Source of the DNA: Aldehydirespirator sp965204875
GTDB lineage: Bacteria > Actinomycetota > Acidimicrobiia > Acidimicrobiales > Aldehydirespiratoraceae
Assembly: GCA_965204875.1 (NCBI GenBank)
Contig: OZ242020.1
Coordinates: forward strand, 1,178,001 to 1,242,000
Reading direction: 5' to 3'
Length of the DNA: 64,000 nucleotides
The notes below the pieces were generated by a model. It was not told the DNA's origin, ran no database searches, and saw nothing but the letters and a program-made list of their open reading frames with translations. The position numbers were made by a program, and so were the translations under genes. Within the stretch, counting starts at the first letter, position 1, and each line of letters begins with the position of its first letter. Shown piece by piece: positions 7,795-18,770 of the stretch.

Positions 7795-9444
7795 ATGCGT
7801 GATCCTGCAGCTGCCGAGGCACTCGCACTTCTCCGCGAGCTCACCGGTGACGCTGACAGCACTTTTCGCGACAAACAACTGGAGGTGATCCTGAGTTTGG
7901 TTGTAGATCGCAGACGGGTGCTCCTCGTGCAGCGAACGGGATGGGGCAAGAGCGCCGTCTACTTCATTGCGACGCGAATGCTGCGTAACCGAGGTGCCGG
8001 ACCCACGCTCTTGGTTTCGCCTCTCTTGGCGCTGATGCGCAACCAACTTGAGGCAGCCGAACGCATGGGGGTTCGCGCCGAGACGATCAACAGCGTGAAC
8101 CATGGCGACTGGGAGCATATCGCTTCGGAACTCAGGTCGAACGAAGTAGACCTTCTCCTGATCTCGCCGGAACGTCTGGCAAACGCGAGCTTCGACTCGA
8201 ACATCCTCCCGACGGTTTGCCAGCGAAGTGGCCTCTTGGTCGTTGACGAGGCTCATTGCATCTCCGACTGGGGTCATGACTTTAGACCGGACTACCGTCG
8301 AATCGGTCGATTACTACCCTATTTTCCCACTGGCGTACCAGTAATCTGCTGCACGGCTACTGCCAACAATCGAGTGGTCGATGACATAGCCTCCCAACTC
8401 GGCTCCGGCCTCACGCCAGTCAGAGGCCCACTCGCACGCGACGGCCTCCATCTCGCTGTTCTCGAATTGCCTAAACAGGCGGTTCGACTCGCATGGCTCG
8501 CCACCAACATTCCTAAGCTGCCAGGAACCGGCATCGTGTACTGCTTGACGGTTCCCGACACGGAGCGCGTCGCTGGGTGGCTTCGGAGCAATGGGATCTC
8601 CGCAGTAGCTTACTTCGGAAAACTTGACTCTGATCAGCGGGTCCGTATCGAACAAGACCTCCTGCGGAACCAACACAAGGTAGTGGTGGCCACAGTAGCA
8701 CTGGGTATGGGATTCGATAAGCCGGATCTCGCGTTTGTCATTCACTACCAATCGCCCGACTCGCCGATCAAGTACTACCAGCAGGTTGGCCGCGCTGGTA
8801 GAGCACTTCCCGAATCTTGGGGCGTTCTCCTGAGAGGGACCGAGGACACTGACATCCAAGACCATTTTATCCGTTCGGCGTTTCCTGAACCGGACATTGC
8901 CGCGCAGGTGATGAGCTTTCTGGAGGATCTTTCTGAGCCCACAACGTTCACGGACATCCTAAATTCCATCAACGTGCGGCCGAACGAACTTGAGCAGTTG
9001 TTGAAGCTCCTGGAGGTTGAGGGCGGGGTGGAGCGCGTGGGCACTAGATGGCTGCGCACTCTCAAGCCATGGACCTACGACCGCAACCGCATGCAGTCCG
9101 TCACTGCACTAAGGCGAGCAGAACAGGTTGAAATGAGACACTACATCAGAACGCCTTATTGCCGAATGCAGTTCTTATCGCGGGCTCTCGACGACCCCGT
9201 AGGCAAGCCCTGCGGTCATTGTGACAACTGTTCGGATCTCACGGCACTCAAGGCATCGGTTTCGTCGACGACGATACAACGCGCAACTGAGTTTCTTCGC
9301 TCTCCCACAATACTGATCGCACCTCGCAAAAAGCTACCGAATCAAGGCAAGATCCTTCCAAATCAAGGTAAGATTGCAGCGAACCGCCGACTCGAAGTGG
9401 GACGCGTTCTGGCGAAGTGGGGGGGGGGGAAGAAGTTGGGGTGA
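7795..9444 (+). CDS. RecQ-family ATP-dependent DNA helicase (reading frame ends early at a G11 run)
   Basis: 549 residues as read. 3'-5' superfamily 2 helicase: motif I TGWGKS at ~48-53, motif II VVDEAHCISDWGHDFRPDYRRIG (DEAH 151-154 plus the RecQ aromatic loop), motif III CTATA, motif VI QQVGRAGRA, and a zinc module C..CGHCDNC near 480 in a shortened RQC region. The frame then runs through KLPNQGKILPNQGKI into 11 consecutive G (9419-9429) and stops 15 bases later. In the +1 frame the sequence continues as a phosphoribosyltransferase, so the intended product is probably a ~697-residue RecQ-PRTase fusion. The GC content is clearly lower than in the flanking genes, suggesting transfer. Confidence 0.9.
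   Translation: MRDPAAAEALALLRELTGDADSTFRDKQLEVILSLVVDRRRVLLVQRTGWGKSAVYFIATRMLRNRGAGPTLLVSPLLALMRNQLEAAERMGVRAETINSVNHGDWEHIASELRSNEVDLLLISPERLANASFDSNILPTVCQRSGLLVVDEAHCISDWGHDFRPDYRRIGRLLPYFPTGVPVICCTATANNRVVDDIASQLGSGLTPVRGPLARDGLHLAVLELPKQAVRLAWLATNIPKLPGTGIVYCLTVPDTERVAGWLRSNGISAVAYFGKLDSDQRVRIEQDLLRNQHKVVVATVALGMGFDKPDLAFVIHYQSPDSPIKYYQQVGRAGRALPESWGVLLRGTEDTDIQDHFIRSAFPEPDIAAQVMSFLEDLSEPTTFTDILNSINVRPNELEQLLKLLEVEGGVERVGTRWLRTLKPWTYDRNRMQSVTALRRAEQVEMRHYIRTPYCRMQFLSRALDDPVGKPCGHCDNCSDLTALKASVSSTTIQRATEFLRSPTILIAPRKKLPNQGKILPNQGKIAANRRLEVGRVLAKWGGGKKLG
9419..9429 (+). repeat. G11 homopolymer at the RecQ/PRTase frame break
   Basis: Eleven consecutive G after ...AAGT. With 10 (or 13) G the helicase frame would join the PRTase frame as ...AKWGGGRSWGDLV. 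The run may be phase-variable, a transcriptional slippage site, a fixed mutation or a base-calling error. Confidence 0.8.
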
Positions 9445-9889
9445 TCTCGTTCGATCGGGCAAGCAGGATCACGGATACTTCGACGATCAACTTGTTGTGG
9501 CCGCAGCCGACCTGATTCGCGGGCGCTGGGATCCTCAGCCGGTTCCTACATGGGTGACATTTGTGCCATCGCTACGAAACTCCGGCCTCGTGACAAACCT
9601 CGCAGAGCGTCTGGCAAACGCGCTCAATTTACCCTGCGAAAATGTCGTTGTCAAGACTCAGGACACTGAGCCTCAGAAGACGATGCAGAATGATCTGCAG
9701 CAGTACACCAATGTCCGCAAGGTCTTCAAGATACGTACTCCGGTACACAGTGGACCGGTACTATTGGTAGACGACATCGTAGACTCGGGATGGACGTTGA
9801 CCGCCATTGGCTACTTGCTTCGCGCGGCTGGTGTGTCGCACGTCTATCCGTTCGCTTTGGCCGATACCGGAGGAAGATCCATAAAATGA
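9428..9889 (+). pseudogene. Phosphoribosyltransferase module, out of frame with RecQ
   Basis: Continuation of recQ in another frame, about 153 residues, with no start codon or ribosome-binding site of its own at the break. Features: SWGDLVRSGKQDHGYFDDQLV, TWVTFVPSLRNSGLVTNLAERLA, the QK.MQN word (EPQKTMQNDLQQYTN), and the PRPP-binding loop VLLVDDIVDSGWTLT. RecQ-PRTase fusions of about 700 residues with this order are known to me as a family. The catalytic loop is intact, so loss of function, if real, comes only from the frameshift. The end overlaps the dprA-like start (ATGA). Confidence 0.75.
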
Positions 9890-11412
9890 ACGAAAATTCT
9901 CTAGCAACGATACTGCTCGTAAGCAGACTTTGCGATGAAGGGGTAGAGCCGCTCAATGGCACGGCTTACTGGAGCTTGCGTGAACAAATCAGATATCCAA
10001 GAGAATTGCTAGAATGTAATGAGGCCAAACTTTTCGAGGATTACGGTCTGTCAGGGGAGTTCGCGGCTAGAATAGTTCGCTTGTTCGATAGAGCTAGAGC
10101 GATGGCTTTCAAACTTGATGGACTCAAGCAGTCGGGCATCAGTACGCTTACCCCGTTTGATGATCGATATCCAAAGCGCTTCGTCAAACAGCTTGGAAAC
10201 AAGGCACCTGCACTCCTCTATGCGACTGGGAATCTCGACCTCCTCGAGCGTCCAGCGTTGGGGGTCGTAGGAAGCCGCGATGTGAGTGATCATGGTGCCA
10301 CTGTGGCGAAGGATGCCGGTGAGCAAGCAGCTCAACTCGGCTACGTTTTGGTGTCCGGAGGCGCACGAGGCGTAGATCAACTCGCCATGAACGCCGCGTT
10401 TGAGGCAGGTGGGACGATTGTGGGAATTCTAGCGGATTCGCTCCTGCGAAGGCTCAAGGCTCCCGATGTGCGGCGAGCCATCCATGAAGAGCGCGCGGTC
10501 ATGTGTACCCCTTACAGTCCTGACGCGCCGTTCAGCCGAGGCAACGCCATGGGCAGAAACAAGCTTGTCTACGCTCTATCCCGAGTTACCCTGGTCGTCG
10601 CAAGCGCTGATAGTAGTGGAGGGACCTGGACTGGAGCAATTGAAGCCTTGAAGCAGCAATCCGGATGCGTGGGTGTGTGGAGAGGTGCAGGACAAGGACC
10701 CGGAAACGAACAGCTTATCGAGAATGGTGCTTTGGCGATACCGTCGATCACGTCCCTTCAAAGTGCCGTAACTGCGCTTTCGGCTACCGACGATATTGAG
10801 GCAACTATAGAGGCTATTGACGATCGCGCGGCAGCCCTGACGGCACTCAAGACTATTGACGACCGCTTGACGGCCGCGACCGCCGAAACGTGGAAGCTGG
10901 CGATGTTGCGTACCCGTTGTCTTGAGGCTATTGACAAATGCGAGGTAGCCCTAGCAATCGACAAGGATTTCCAGGCAACCGAACCGGATACGATTGAGAA
11001 CCAATCGATGCCGGGTAGCGATCCTAACGATGACCAAACTTCCAAGCGCGATGATCCACGCGAAGAGCAAACGGCACAAACCGGCGCTGGCGACAACGCT
11101 GACAAGCGCAAGTGCGCCGAAAACCAATCGACGCAAGCGTCGAACGAAGGCGCCACCATACCTAAAGACCGTGAGTCCGTGGACGATAGCAACGAAGCTG
11201 CCATAACCGACGGAGGCTCCACGGCAGCCGAACCCGATACGGCCGAGGAGCAAACTACGCCAAGCGGCGATACTACCGATCATCAAGCTTCCAAGCGCGA
11301 TGATCCACGCGAAGAGCAAACGGCACAAACCGACGCTGGCGACAACGCTGACAAGCGCAAGCCTGCCGAAACCCAACCGAAGCAAACAGACCAGCAGTCG
11401 CTAGAAATTTAG
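9886..11412 (+). CDS. DprA/Smf-like Rossmann-fold protein with repetitive C-terminal tail
   Basis: 508 residues, start ATG overlapping the PRTase stop, so it is coupled to the RecQ-PRTase gene. The N-terminal ~75 residues are helical (SAM/HhH-like). The core at ~85-290 is DprA-like: YPKRFVKQLGNKAPALLYATGN, VVGSRDVSDHG, VSGGARGVDQLAM, and FSRGNAMGRNKLVYALS. The usual winged-helix end is absent. Instead a ~140-residue Gln/Asp/Thr/Lys tail carries two near-identical 24-residue blocks (SKRDDPREEQTAQT...). DprA binds ssDNA and loads RecA in transformation, but pairing with RecQ-PRTase points to a nucleic-acid conflict system rather than competence. Confidence 0.82.
   Translation: MNENSLATILLVSRLCDEGVEPLNGTAYWSLREQIRYPRELLECNEAKLFEDYGLSGEFAARIVRLFDRARAMAFKLDGLKQSGISTLTPFDDRYPKRFVKQLGNKAPALLYATGNLDLLERPALGVVGSRDVSDHGATVAKDAGEQAAQLGYVLVSGGARGVDQLAMNAAFEAGGTIVGILADSLLRRLKAPDVRRAIHEERAVMCTPYSPDAPFSRGNAMGRNKLVYALSRVTLVVASADSSGGTWTGAIEALKQQSGCVGVWRGAGQGPGNEQLIENGALAIPSITSLQSAVTALSATDDIEATIEAIDDRAAALTALKTIDDRLTAATAETWKLAMLRTRCLEAIDKCEVALAIDKDFQATEPDTIENQSMPGSDPNDDQTSKRDDPREEQTAQTGAGDNADKRKCAENQSTQASNEGATIPKDRESVDDSNEAAITDGGSTAAEPDTAEEQTTPSGDTTDHQASKRDDPREEQTAQTDAGDNADKRKPAETQPKQTDQQSLEI
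11041..11112 (+). repeat. 72-bp direct repeat, copy 1, in the dprA-like tail
   Basis: Identical to 11290-11361 except for one base (codon Gly versus Asp). Encodes the SKRDDPREEQTAQT...AGDNADKRK block at about residues 386-409. Confidence 0.9.
11290..11361 (+). repeat. 72-bp direct repeat, copy 2, in the dprA-like tail
   Basis: Second copy, 249 bases (83 codons) downstream of the first, so frame-preserving; residues about 469-492. Near identity at DNA level indicates a recent duplication or gene conversion. Confidence 0.9.
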
Positions 11413-11415
11413 GGG

Positions 11416-12960
11416 TTAGGCGCTGGTGCTGCGGTTCTTTAGTATGTCCTCGAAGGTGCTCACCAGGGTGTGGCCGGTCTCTTGCACGTCGCTGGGGCTG
11501 GCCGCGAAATAAGCCGTGGCCATGCCCAGCTCCGCAGCCGCGTCCAGGTTCTCGGGCACGCTCGACAGGTAGAGGCAGTCGTAGAGATCCACGGACATCA
11601 CCCGGCGGGTCGCCTCGAACAGCGGCGCACCGGGGAGCACCGCCCCCACGTCGCCGCTGACCAGCCATGAAGAGACGCAATCCTCGAGTTGGGCCATGCG
11701 CTGCAGGCGGCGGCCCCACTCCCTGGGCTGGTTGCCCACCGCCGCCACCGGCAGGCTCCTGCTGCTGACCCGCTCAAGGAACGGGTGCAGACCCGGCACC
11801 AGCTTGAACGACGACAGGTAGCGGGTCTCCACCTCCCGACCCACCGGGCCCAGCCCGAGATCGCTCCAGAACTCATCCGGCGTCAGGCGGCCGAGCACCA
11901 GCTTGCGGTGACGGTCCCGCACCAGATCCGGGTCGATGTCGGGACGCTCCCGCAGGATCGTCGGCAACAGCAGGCCCTCCAGCGGATCGGTGGGCCTCAC
12001 GATCACCCCGTGCACATCCACGACGAGCAGGCGCAGCAGCCGCTTCCGGGGACGGCTCGCCTCGGCCTCGCGCAGCGCCGCCCGCTGCTGGCGGCGCCGG
12101 GCGGCACGGCGACCCCGGCCCCGACCCCGGGGAGTGCGCACGAAGTTGACCGTCCAGACGACCGCCACGGCCAGCAGCGCCAAGCCGAGCGCGGCCGCGG
12201 CGGCGCGGGCGATGTTCATCCACAGCAGCGCCGCGCCCGACTCCAACGTCGTCGAGGCGCCGACCCGCACGGGCTGATCGCCGTATGAGAAGCGCCATGT
12301 GGCGGTCGACTCGTCCACCTCGGGGGCGAAGGCGGGATCACCCTCGGACGTGACCAGGGTCTTGCCGTCCCAGCCGCCGGCGGAAGCCCGGAAGGCGTCG
12401 TCGGACTCGGGCAGCGTGAGCGAGAACGACAACCCCAGAGCCTCTCGCAGAGGCCCGGCGGAGGCCAGCAGATCCTCGATCGGGCGCCCGAAATGGTTCC
12501 CGTCGAGCACCGCTGCGACCGCGCCGTCGCTGAAGGACTCCAGCGGCAGCGAGGGGTCGACGGTGACGCTGAAGTCGTAGTCCGTGCGAGCGAAGGAGCG
12601 CGACGACGTCAGCCGCGCATCGGAGAGCAGCATTCCCGCGCCCGTCAGCTCGTCGAGAACCACGGGCAACTGGGAGGCGGACTCGAAGCGCTTCCACGCC
12701 CCGACCTCGATGCCGCCGTCGCCCCGGGGGGTGGGGCCCTCCACCGTCCAGCCGGCCTGGCGCGCATCGGCGAGACGCAGCCCGTCCGCCAGGTCAACAG
12801 CACGAGACGCCGCCTCCGCGTCCGCGATCAGCGTCACCGACACCAGGCCGGTGCCGCTGTCGTCCACCCGCACCTCAACGGCGGTGTCCAACCGGCACGC
12901 CGACGCGCACACCACCACCGCAACGGCCACAACCAGCACCCGGAGATGCCGTCGCAGCAC
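11416..12960 (-). CDS. Lipoprotein (LppM/DUF3153-like) - transmembrane - HAD-like fusion
   Basis: 514 residues from GTG at 12960, chosen because a lipoprotein signal follows at once: LRVLVVAVAVVVCASAC (lipobox ASAC); the open frame upstream is low-complexity Arg/Ser and not credible. Residues ~25-240 resemble LppM-type domains (AVEVRVDDSGTGLVSVTLIADAEAA, DYDFSVTVDPSLPLESF). A membrane helix (AAAAALGLALLAVAVVWTVNFV) then an Arg-rich stop-transfer segment lead to a cytoplasmic haloacid-dehalogenase-like domain beginning LLVVDVHGVIV. HAD motifs are degenerate (DVH instead of DxD, no clear Lys), so it may bind rather than hydrolyse. The combination of exterior lipoprotein and interior HAD is unusual. 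Confidence 0.7.
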   Translation of the reverse strand: MLRRHLRVLVVAVAVVVCASACRLDTAVEVRVDDSGTGLVSVTLIADAEAASRAVDLADGLRLADARQAGWTVEGPTPRGDGGIEVGAWKRFESASQLPVVLDELTGAGMLLSDARLTSSRSFARTDYDFSVTVDPSLPLESFSDGAVAAVLDGNHFGRPIEDLLASAGPLREALGLSFSLTLPESDDAFRASAGGWDGKTLVTSEGDPAFAPEVDESTATWRFSYGDQPVRVGASTTLESGAALLWMNIARAAAAALGLALLAVAVVWTVNFVRTPRGRGRGRRAARRRQQRAALREAEASRPRKRLLRLLVVDVHGVIVRPTDPLEGLLLPTILRERPDIDPDLVRDRHRKLVLGRLTPDEFWSDLGLGPVGREVETRYLSSFKLVPGLHPFLERVSSRSLPVAAVGNQPREWGRRLQRMAQLEDCVSSWLVSGDVGAVLPGAPLFEATRRVMSVDLYDCLYLSSVPENLDAAAELGMATAYFAASPSDVQETGHTLVSTFEDILKNRSTSA

Positions 12961-13329
12961 AGTGCTCGGGTCGCGGCGTCCGCAATTGCCCGACTGTGTG
13001 CCAATCGTTCGCTCGCCCCCCAGACGCCGGTGACCGCGCCGCCCGTGACCCAGCCGGCTCAACCCAGCCACCCCGGAACGTGCTGGTTGAAGCCAGACTG
13101 CGCTGGCCGGAACAACCGGGCGCGCCGCTTGAGACCTATCGGTGCCGGATCGCGACGGCTGAGAGCGAGTCTCTTGTGAGCGCGTCGCCCGCCATGACGA
13201 CCGGCTCCGCGCCGCCGTCTGTGAGCGGGCCGCGCTTGACCTGGCCGCGCGAAGCTGTACCAACCCAGACCAAGCCGGTCGAGCACGAAAGTTGCGGCCT
13301 GTTCGCCCGGCGGCGTTGAGGGCTCCCGG
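12961..13329. other. 369-base spacer, no supported gene
   Basis: Between the clpC stop and the lipoprotein-HAD start, both genes on minus. The frames are open but give Arg/Ser/Ala-rich low-complexity translations. Short words recur (TGTGAGCG near 13175 and 13220). Probably another spacer of degenerate repeats; the clpC terminator should be here but no hairpin with a T-run is evident. Confidence 0.45.
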
Positions 13330-15858
<2,529 letters not shown>

Positions 15859-16092
15859 CGCTCGCTCCTTTACGCAGGCCGGGTGCCTCGCCCGCGACAG
15901 TGTATCGGCGCCCCCCGCCACACAGCGGGGCGCGACTCACCGGTGTGCGGGGCGGTGGCGTGCGTCGCCTTCGGTGGTGGCTGGCTGGGGCGAGGTAATC
16001 CTGCCGGAACCCGACCAGCATGCACAGCCCCGGGTGCGTCGCCTTCGGCGGCTCCCGCAATCCTGGCCGAGGCAGCGCATTACCCTCAAGGC
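15859..16092. other. Divergent intergenic region clpC / polyprenyl synthase
   Basis: 234 bases holding the promoters of both genes. GTGCGTCGCCTTCGG occurs twice (near 15959 and 16035). No CtsR-like operator palindrome was recognised. Confidence 0.4.
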
Positions 16093-17118
16093 GTGGCTCC
16101 GGAGTCCCCTATTGCTGAGTCCCGGCTAGCTGCGTCCCCGCTCGCTGCGCTGCCGTCGCTGGAGGCCGACCTCGCCCGGGTGGAGGCCCGGCTGCTGGAA
16201 ACGGTGGAGTCCAGCGACGCCTTCGTCACCGCGCTGGCCCGCCACCTCGTCTCCGCCGCCGGCAAGCGGGTGCGTCCGGGCTTCTGCCTGGCTTCGTCGC
16301 TGGCGTGCGACACCGACGCGGAGCGGGCATCGGAGTCGGCCGTGCGCGGAGGCGCCGCGGTCGAGCTCGTGCACCTGGGCTCGCTGTACCACGACGACGT
16401 GATGGACGGGGCGGTGACGCGCCGCTCCGTTCCCAGCGTCAACGCCCAGTGGGGCAACCTGCGCGCCATCCTCGCCGGCGACTACCTCCTGGGCCGGGCC
16501 TCGGAGATCGCAGCGTCGCTCGGCACCGAGGTGGCCGGCCTGCTGGCCACGACGATCACCAGGCTCTGCGAGGGTCAGATCCTCGAGCTGGAGGACACCT
16601 TCAGTCCCGACCGCAGCGAACCGCGCTACGAGCGCGCCATCGCAGGCAAGACGGCCGCGCTGCTGGCCTGCTCGTGCCGCATCGGCGCGGCCGTGGCCGG
16701 GGTGCCCCCGCAGGCCGCGGAGGCGCTGGGAAACTTCGGGCACGCCTACGGGATGGCCTTCCAGATCGTTGACGACATCCTGGACCTGGTGGCCACGGAG
16801 TCCCAGCTGGGCAAGCCCGCCGGCAACGACCTGGCCGCCGGCGTCTACACCCTGCCCGTCATCAGGGCACTCGCCGACGGATCGGCCGGCGCCGAGTTGC
16901 GCACCATGCTCGGCAAGCCCATCGACGGCGCCCGGCGCGACCGGGCCGCCGAACTCGTGCGCGCCACCACGGGAATCGAGGAGGCCCGCGCCGCGGCGCG
17001 CGGCTGGGCCGACGCCGCCCAGAGCGCGCTGGAGCCGCTTCCGGACACCGCCGCGGCCGCGGCCTTGCGCAAAGCCGCCGACCACCTCGTCACTCGAGTC
17101 ACAACCGGATCCGCCTAG
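16093..17118 (+). CDS. Polyprenyl diphosphate synthase (trans-isoprenyl)
   Basis: 341 residues, GTG start. Condenses isopentenyl diphosphate with allylic diphosphates to make the long prenyl chain for menaquinone or other lipids. First aspartate-rich motif in YHDDVMDGAVTRR (~98-110), second in FQIVDDILDLV (~225-235), with the usual AGKRVRPG at ~55 and GKPAGNDLAAGVYTLPVI at ~240. The small-residue pattern before the first motif (VELVHLGSLYHDD) suggests a medium to long chain product. Convergent with lysS. Which chain length it makes cannot be read from sequence alone. Confidence 0.95.
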   Translation: MAPESPIAESRLAASPLAALPSLEADLARVEARLLETVESSDAFVTALARHLVSAAGKRVRPGFCLASSLACDTDAERASESAVRGGAAVELVHLGSLYHDDVMDGAVTRRSVPSVNAQWGNLRAILAGDYLLGRASEIAASLGTEVAGLLATTITRLCEGQILELEDTFSPDRSEPRYERAIAGKTAALLACSCRIGAAVAGVPPQAAEALGNFGHAYGMAFQIVDDILDLVATESQLGKPAGNDLAAGVYTLPVIRALADGSAGAELRTMLGKPIDGARRDRAAELVRATTGIEEARAAARGWADAAQSALEPLPDTAAAAALRKAADHLVTRVTTGSA

Positions 17119-17210
17119 CGTCCGAGAGACCTTGTTGCCATCCGAGAGACCCTTGCCGCCAAGAGACGGAGCGAGCCTTGCTGCGTGAAGGCCGACCGGC
17201 CGGCGGTGTG

Positions 17211-18770
17211 TCAGGCGCCTGCCTCGGGGCGGAGGGTTGGGAACAGCACCGCGTCGCGTATGGCGCTCGTGCCGGTGAGCAGCATCACCAGGCGGTCGAC
17301 GCCGATGCCGAGCCCGCCGGTGGGTGGGAGCCCGAACTCCAGCGCCCTCAGATAGTCCTCGTCGACGGTCATGGCCTCGTCGTCGCCGGCGGCCCGCAGA
17401 GCGGCCTGAGCCTCGAAGCGAGCGCGCTGCTCGCCGGGGTCGACCAGCTCGGAGAAGGCGTTGCACAGCTCACGACCGGCGACGATCCCCTCGAAGCGCT
17501 CGGTGTATCCGGGGCGGCTGCGGTGCCCGCGCGACAGCGGCGACACCTCCTCCGGATAGTCCGTCACGAACACCGGCCCCCACAGTTCGGGCTCGGCGAC
17601 CTTCTCGTAGATTTCCAGCAGCAGCTTGCCCGGGCCCCAGGCGGCCTCGGTGCCGATCCCGAGGCGCTCGCAGTGTGCGGCCAGCTCCCGGCGAGGCGTG
17701 TCCAGGCTCACCTCGATCCCGGAGTGCTCGGCTATCGCCTCGTCCATGGTGGCGCGCCGCCAGGGCGGCGTGAGATCCAGATCTCGCCCGCCGTAGGGCA
17801 CGACCGTCGAGCCGCACACGTCGGCGGCCACTCCGGCCACGAGACTCTCGGTGAGCGCCATGACATCGCGGTAGTCGGCGTAGGCCCAGTACAGCTCGAG
17901 CATCGTGAACTCGGGATTGTGCCTGGTGGAGATGCCCTCGTTGCGAAAGACCCTGCCGATCTCGAACACCCGCTCCATGCCGCCCACGACCAGGCGCTTG
18001 AGGTACAGCTCCGGCGCGATGCGCAGGTAGAGGTCGGTGCCCAGCGCCTGGTGGCGGGTGACGAAGGGCCGGGCCGCGGCGCCTCCCGGAATCGGCTGCA
18101 GCATCGGCGTCTCCACCTCCACGAAGCCCTGCTCGCTGAGGCGCCGGCGCAGCGCGGCCACGATCAGCGAGCGCCGCTGGAAGGCCTCGCGAGCCTCCGG
18201 GCTCACCCACAGGTCCACGTAGCGCTGCCGGTAGCGGGTGTCGGGGTCGGCCAGGCCGTGCCACTTGTCGGGGAACGGTCGCCGGGCGGTGGCGAGGGTC
18301 ACCCAGTCGTCGACCCTGACCGACAGCTCGCCGCGCCGCGTCGCCAACACCTCGCCGGTCACCCCGACCCAGTCCCCGATCGAGAGGCTGGAGAAGTCCT
18401 TGAACCCGGGGGTGGCCGAAGCGGTGGCGAACAGCTGGATGCGGCCCGTGTAGTCCTGCAGGGTCCCGAACGCGAGCCTGCCCTGGTGGCGCCGCAGCAT
18501 GAGCCTGCCCGCCACCGACACTCCCGCGCCGGTCTCGGCGCCCGCCTCGATGCCGCCGAAGGCACCGACCACCTCCGCCACCGCATGCGTGCGCTCGAAG
18601 CGATAGGGGACGGCAGGCGCGCCGCCGGCCACCGCCCCCGAACGGCTGGCCGCGCCTGTATCCGCCGCGGCGCCGCCGGCGCTTGCGGTCGGTGCCGGAC
18701 CAGGGACCGCGCCGGGATCGCCGGCCGGCTCTGTGCCGCCGCCGTCACTGCCGATGTCGCCGGATGTCAC
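17211..18770 (-). CDS. lysS: Lysyl-tRNA synthetase, class II
   Basis: 519 residues, GTG start overlapping the coaX stop (GTGA). A ~55-residue low-complexity Gly/Ala/Pro leader precedes an OB-fold anticodon-binding domain (VSVAGRLMLRRHQGRLAFGTLQDYTGRIQLF). The class II catalytic domain has motif 1 EVETPMLQPIPGGAAARPF, motif 2 FRNEGISTRHNPEFTMLE, and motif 3 GLGIGVDRLVMLLT near the end. Charges tRNA-Lys. The N-terminal extension is not needed for the fold and may be an over-long start, but no better start with a ribosome-binding site is obvious. Confidence 0.97.
   Translation of the reverse strand: MTSGDIGSDGGGTEPAGDPGAVPGPAPTASAGGAAADTGAASRSGAVAGGAPAVPYRFERTHAVAEVVGAFGGIEAGAETGAGVSVAGRLMLRRHQGRLAFGTLQDYTGRIQLFATASATPGFKDFSSLSIGDWVGVTGEVLATRRGELSVRVDDWVTLATARRPFPDKWHGLADPDTRYRQRYVDLWVSPEAREAFQRRSLIVAALRRRLSEQGFVEVETPMLQPIPGGAAARPFVTRHQALGTDLYLRIAPELYLKRLVVGGMERVFEIGRVFRNEGISTRHNPEFTMLELYWAYADYRDVMALTESLVAGVAADVCGSTVVPYGGRDLDLTPPWRRATMDEAIAEHSGIEVSLDTPRRELAAHCERLGIGTEAAWGPGKLLLEIYEKVAEPELWGPVFVTDYPEEVSPLSRGHRSRPGYTERFEGIVAGRELCNAFSELVDPGEQRARFEAQAALRAAGDDEAMTVDEDYLRALEFGLPPTGGLGIGVDRLVMLLTGTSAIRDAVLFPTLRPEAGA

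Noticed and set aside
7572..7802. Open frame of 76 codons before recQ
   Set aside because: No ribosome-binding site, low-complexity, runs past the recQ start out of frame.
12961..13263. N-terminal extension of the lipoprotein-HAD protein by about 100 residues
   Set aside because: Arg/Ser-rich low-complexity and would bury the lipoprotein signal; the GTG at 12960 places the signal at the N-terminus.
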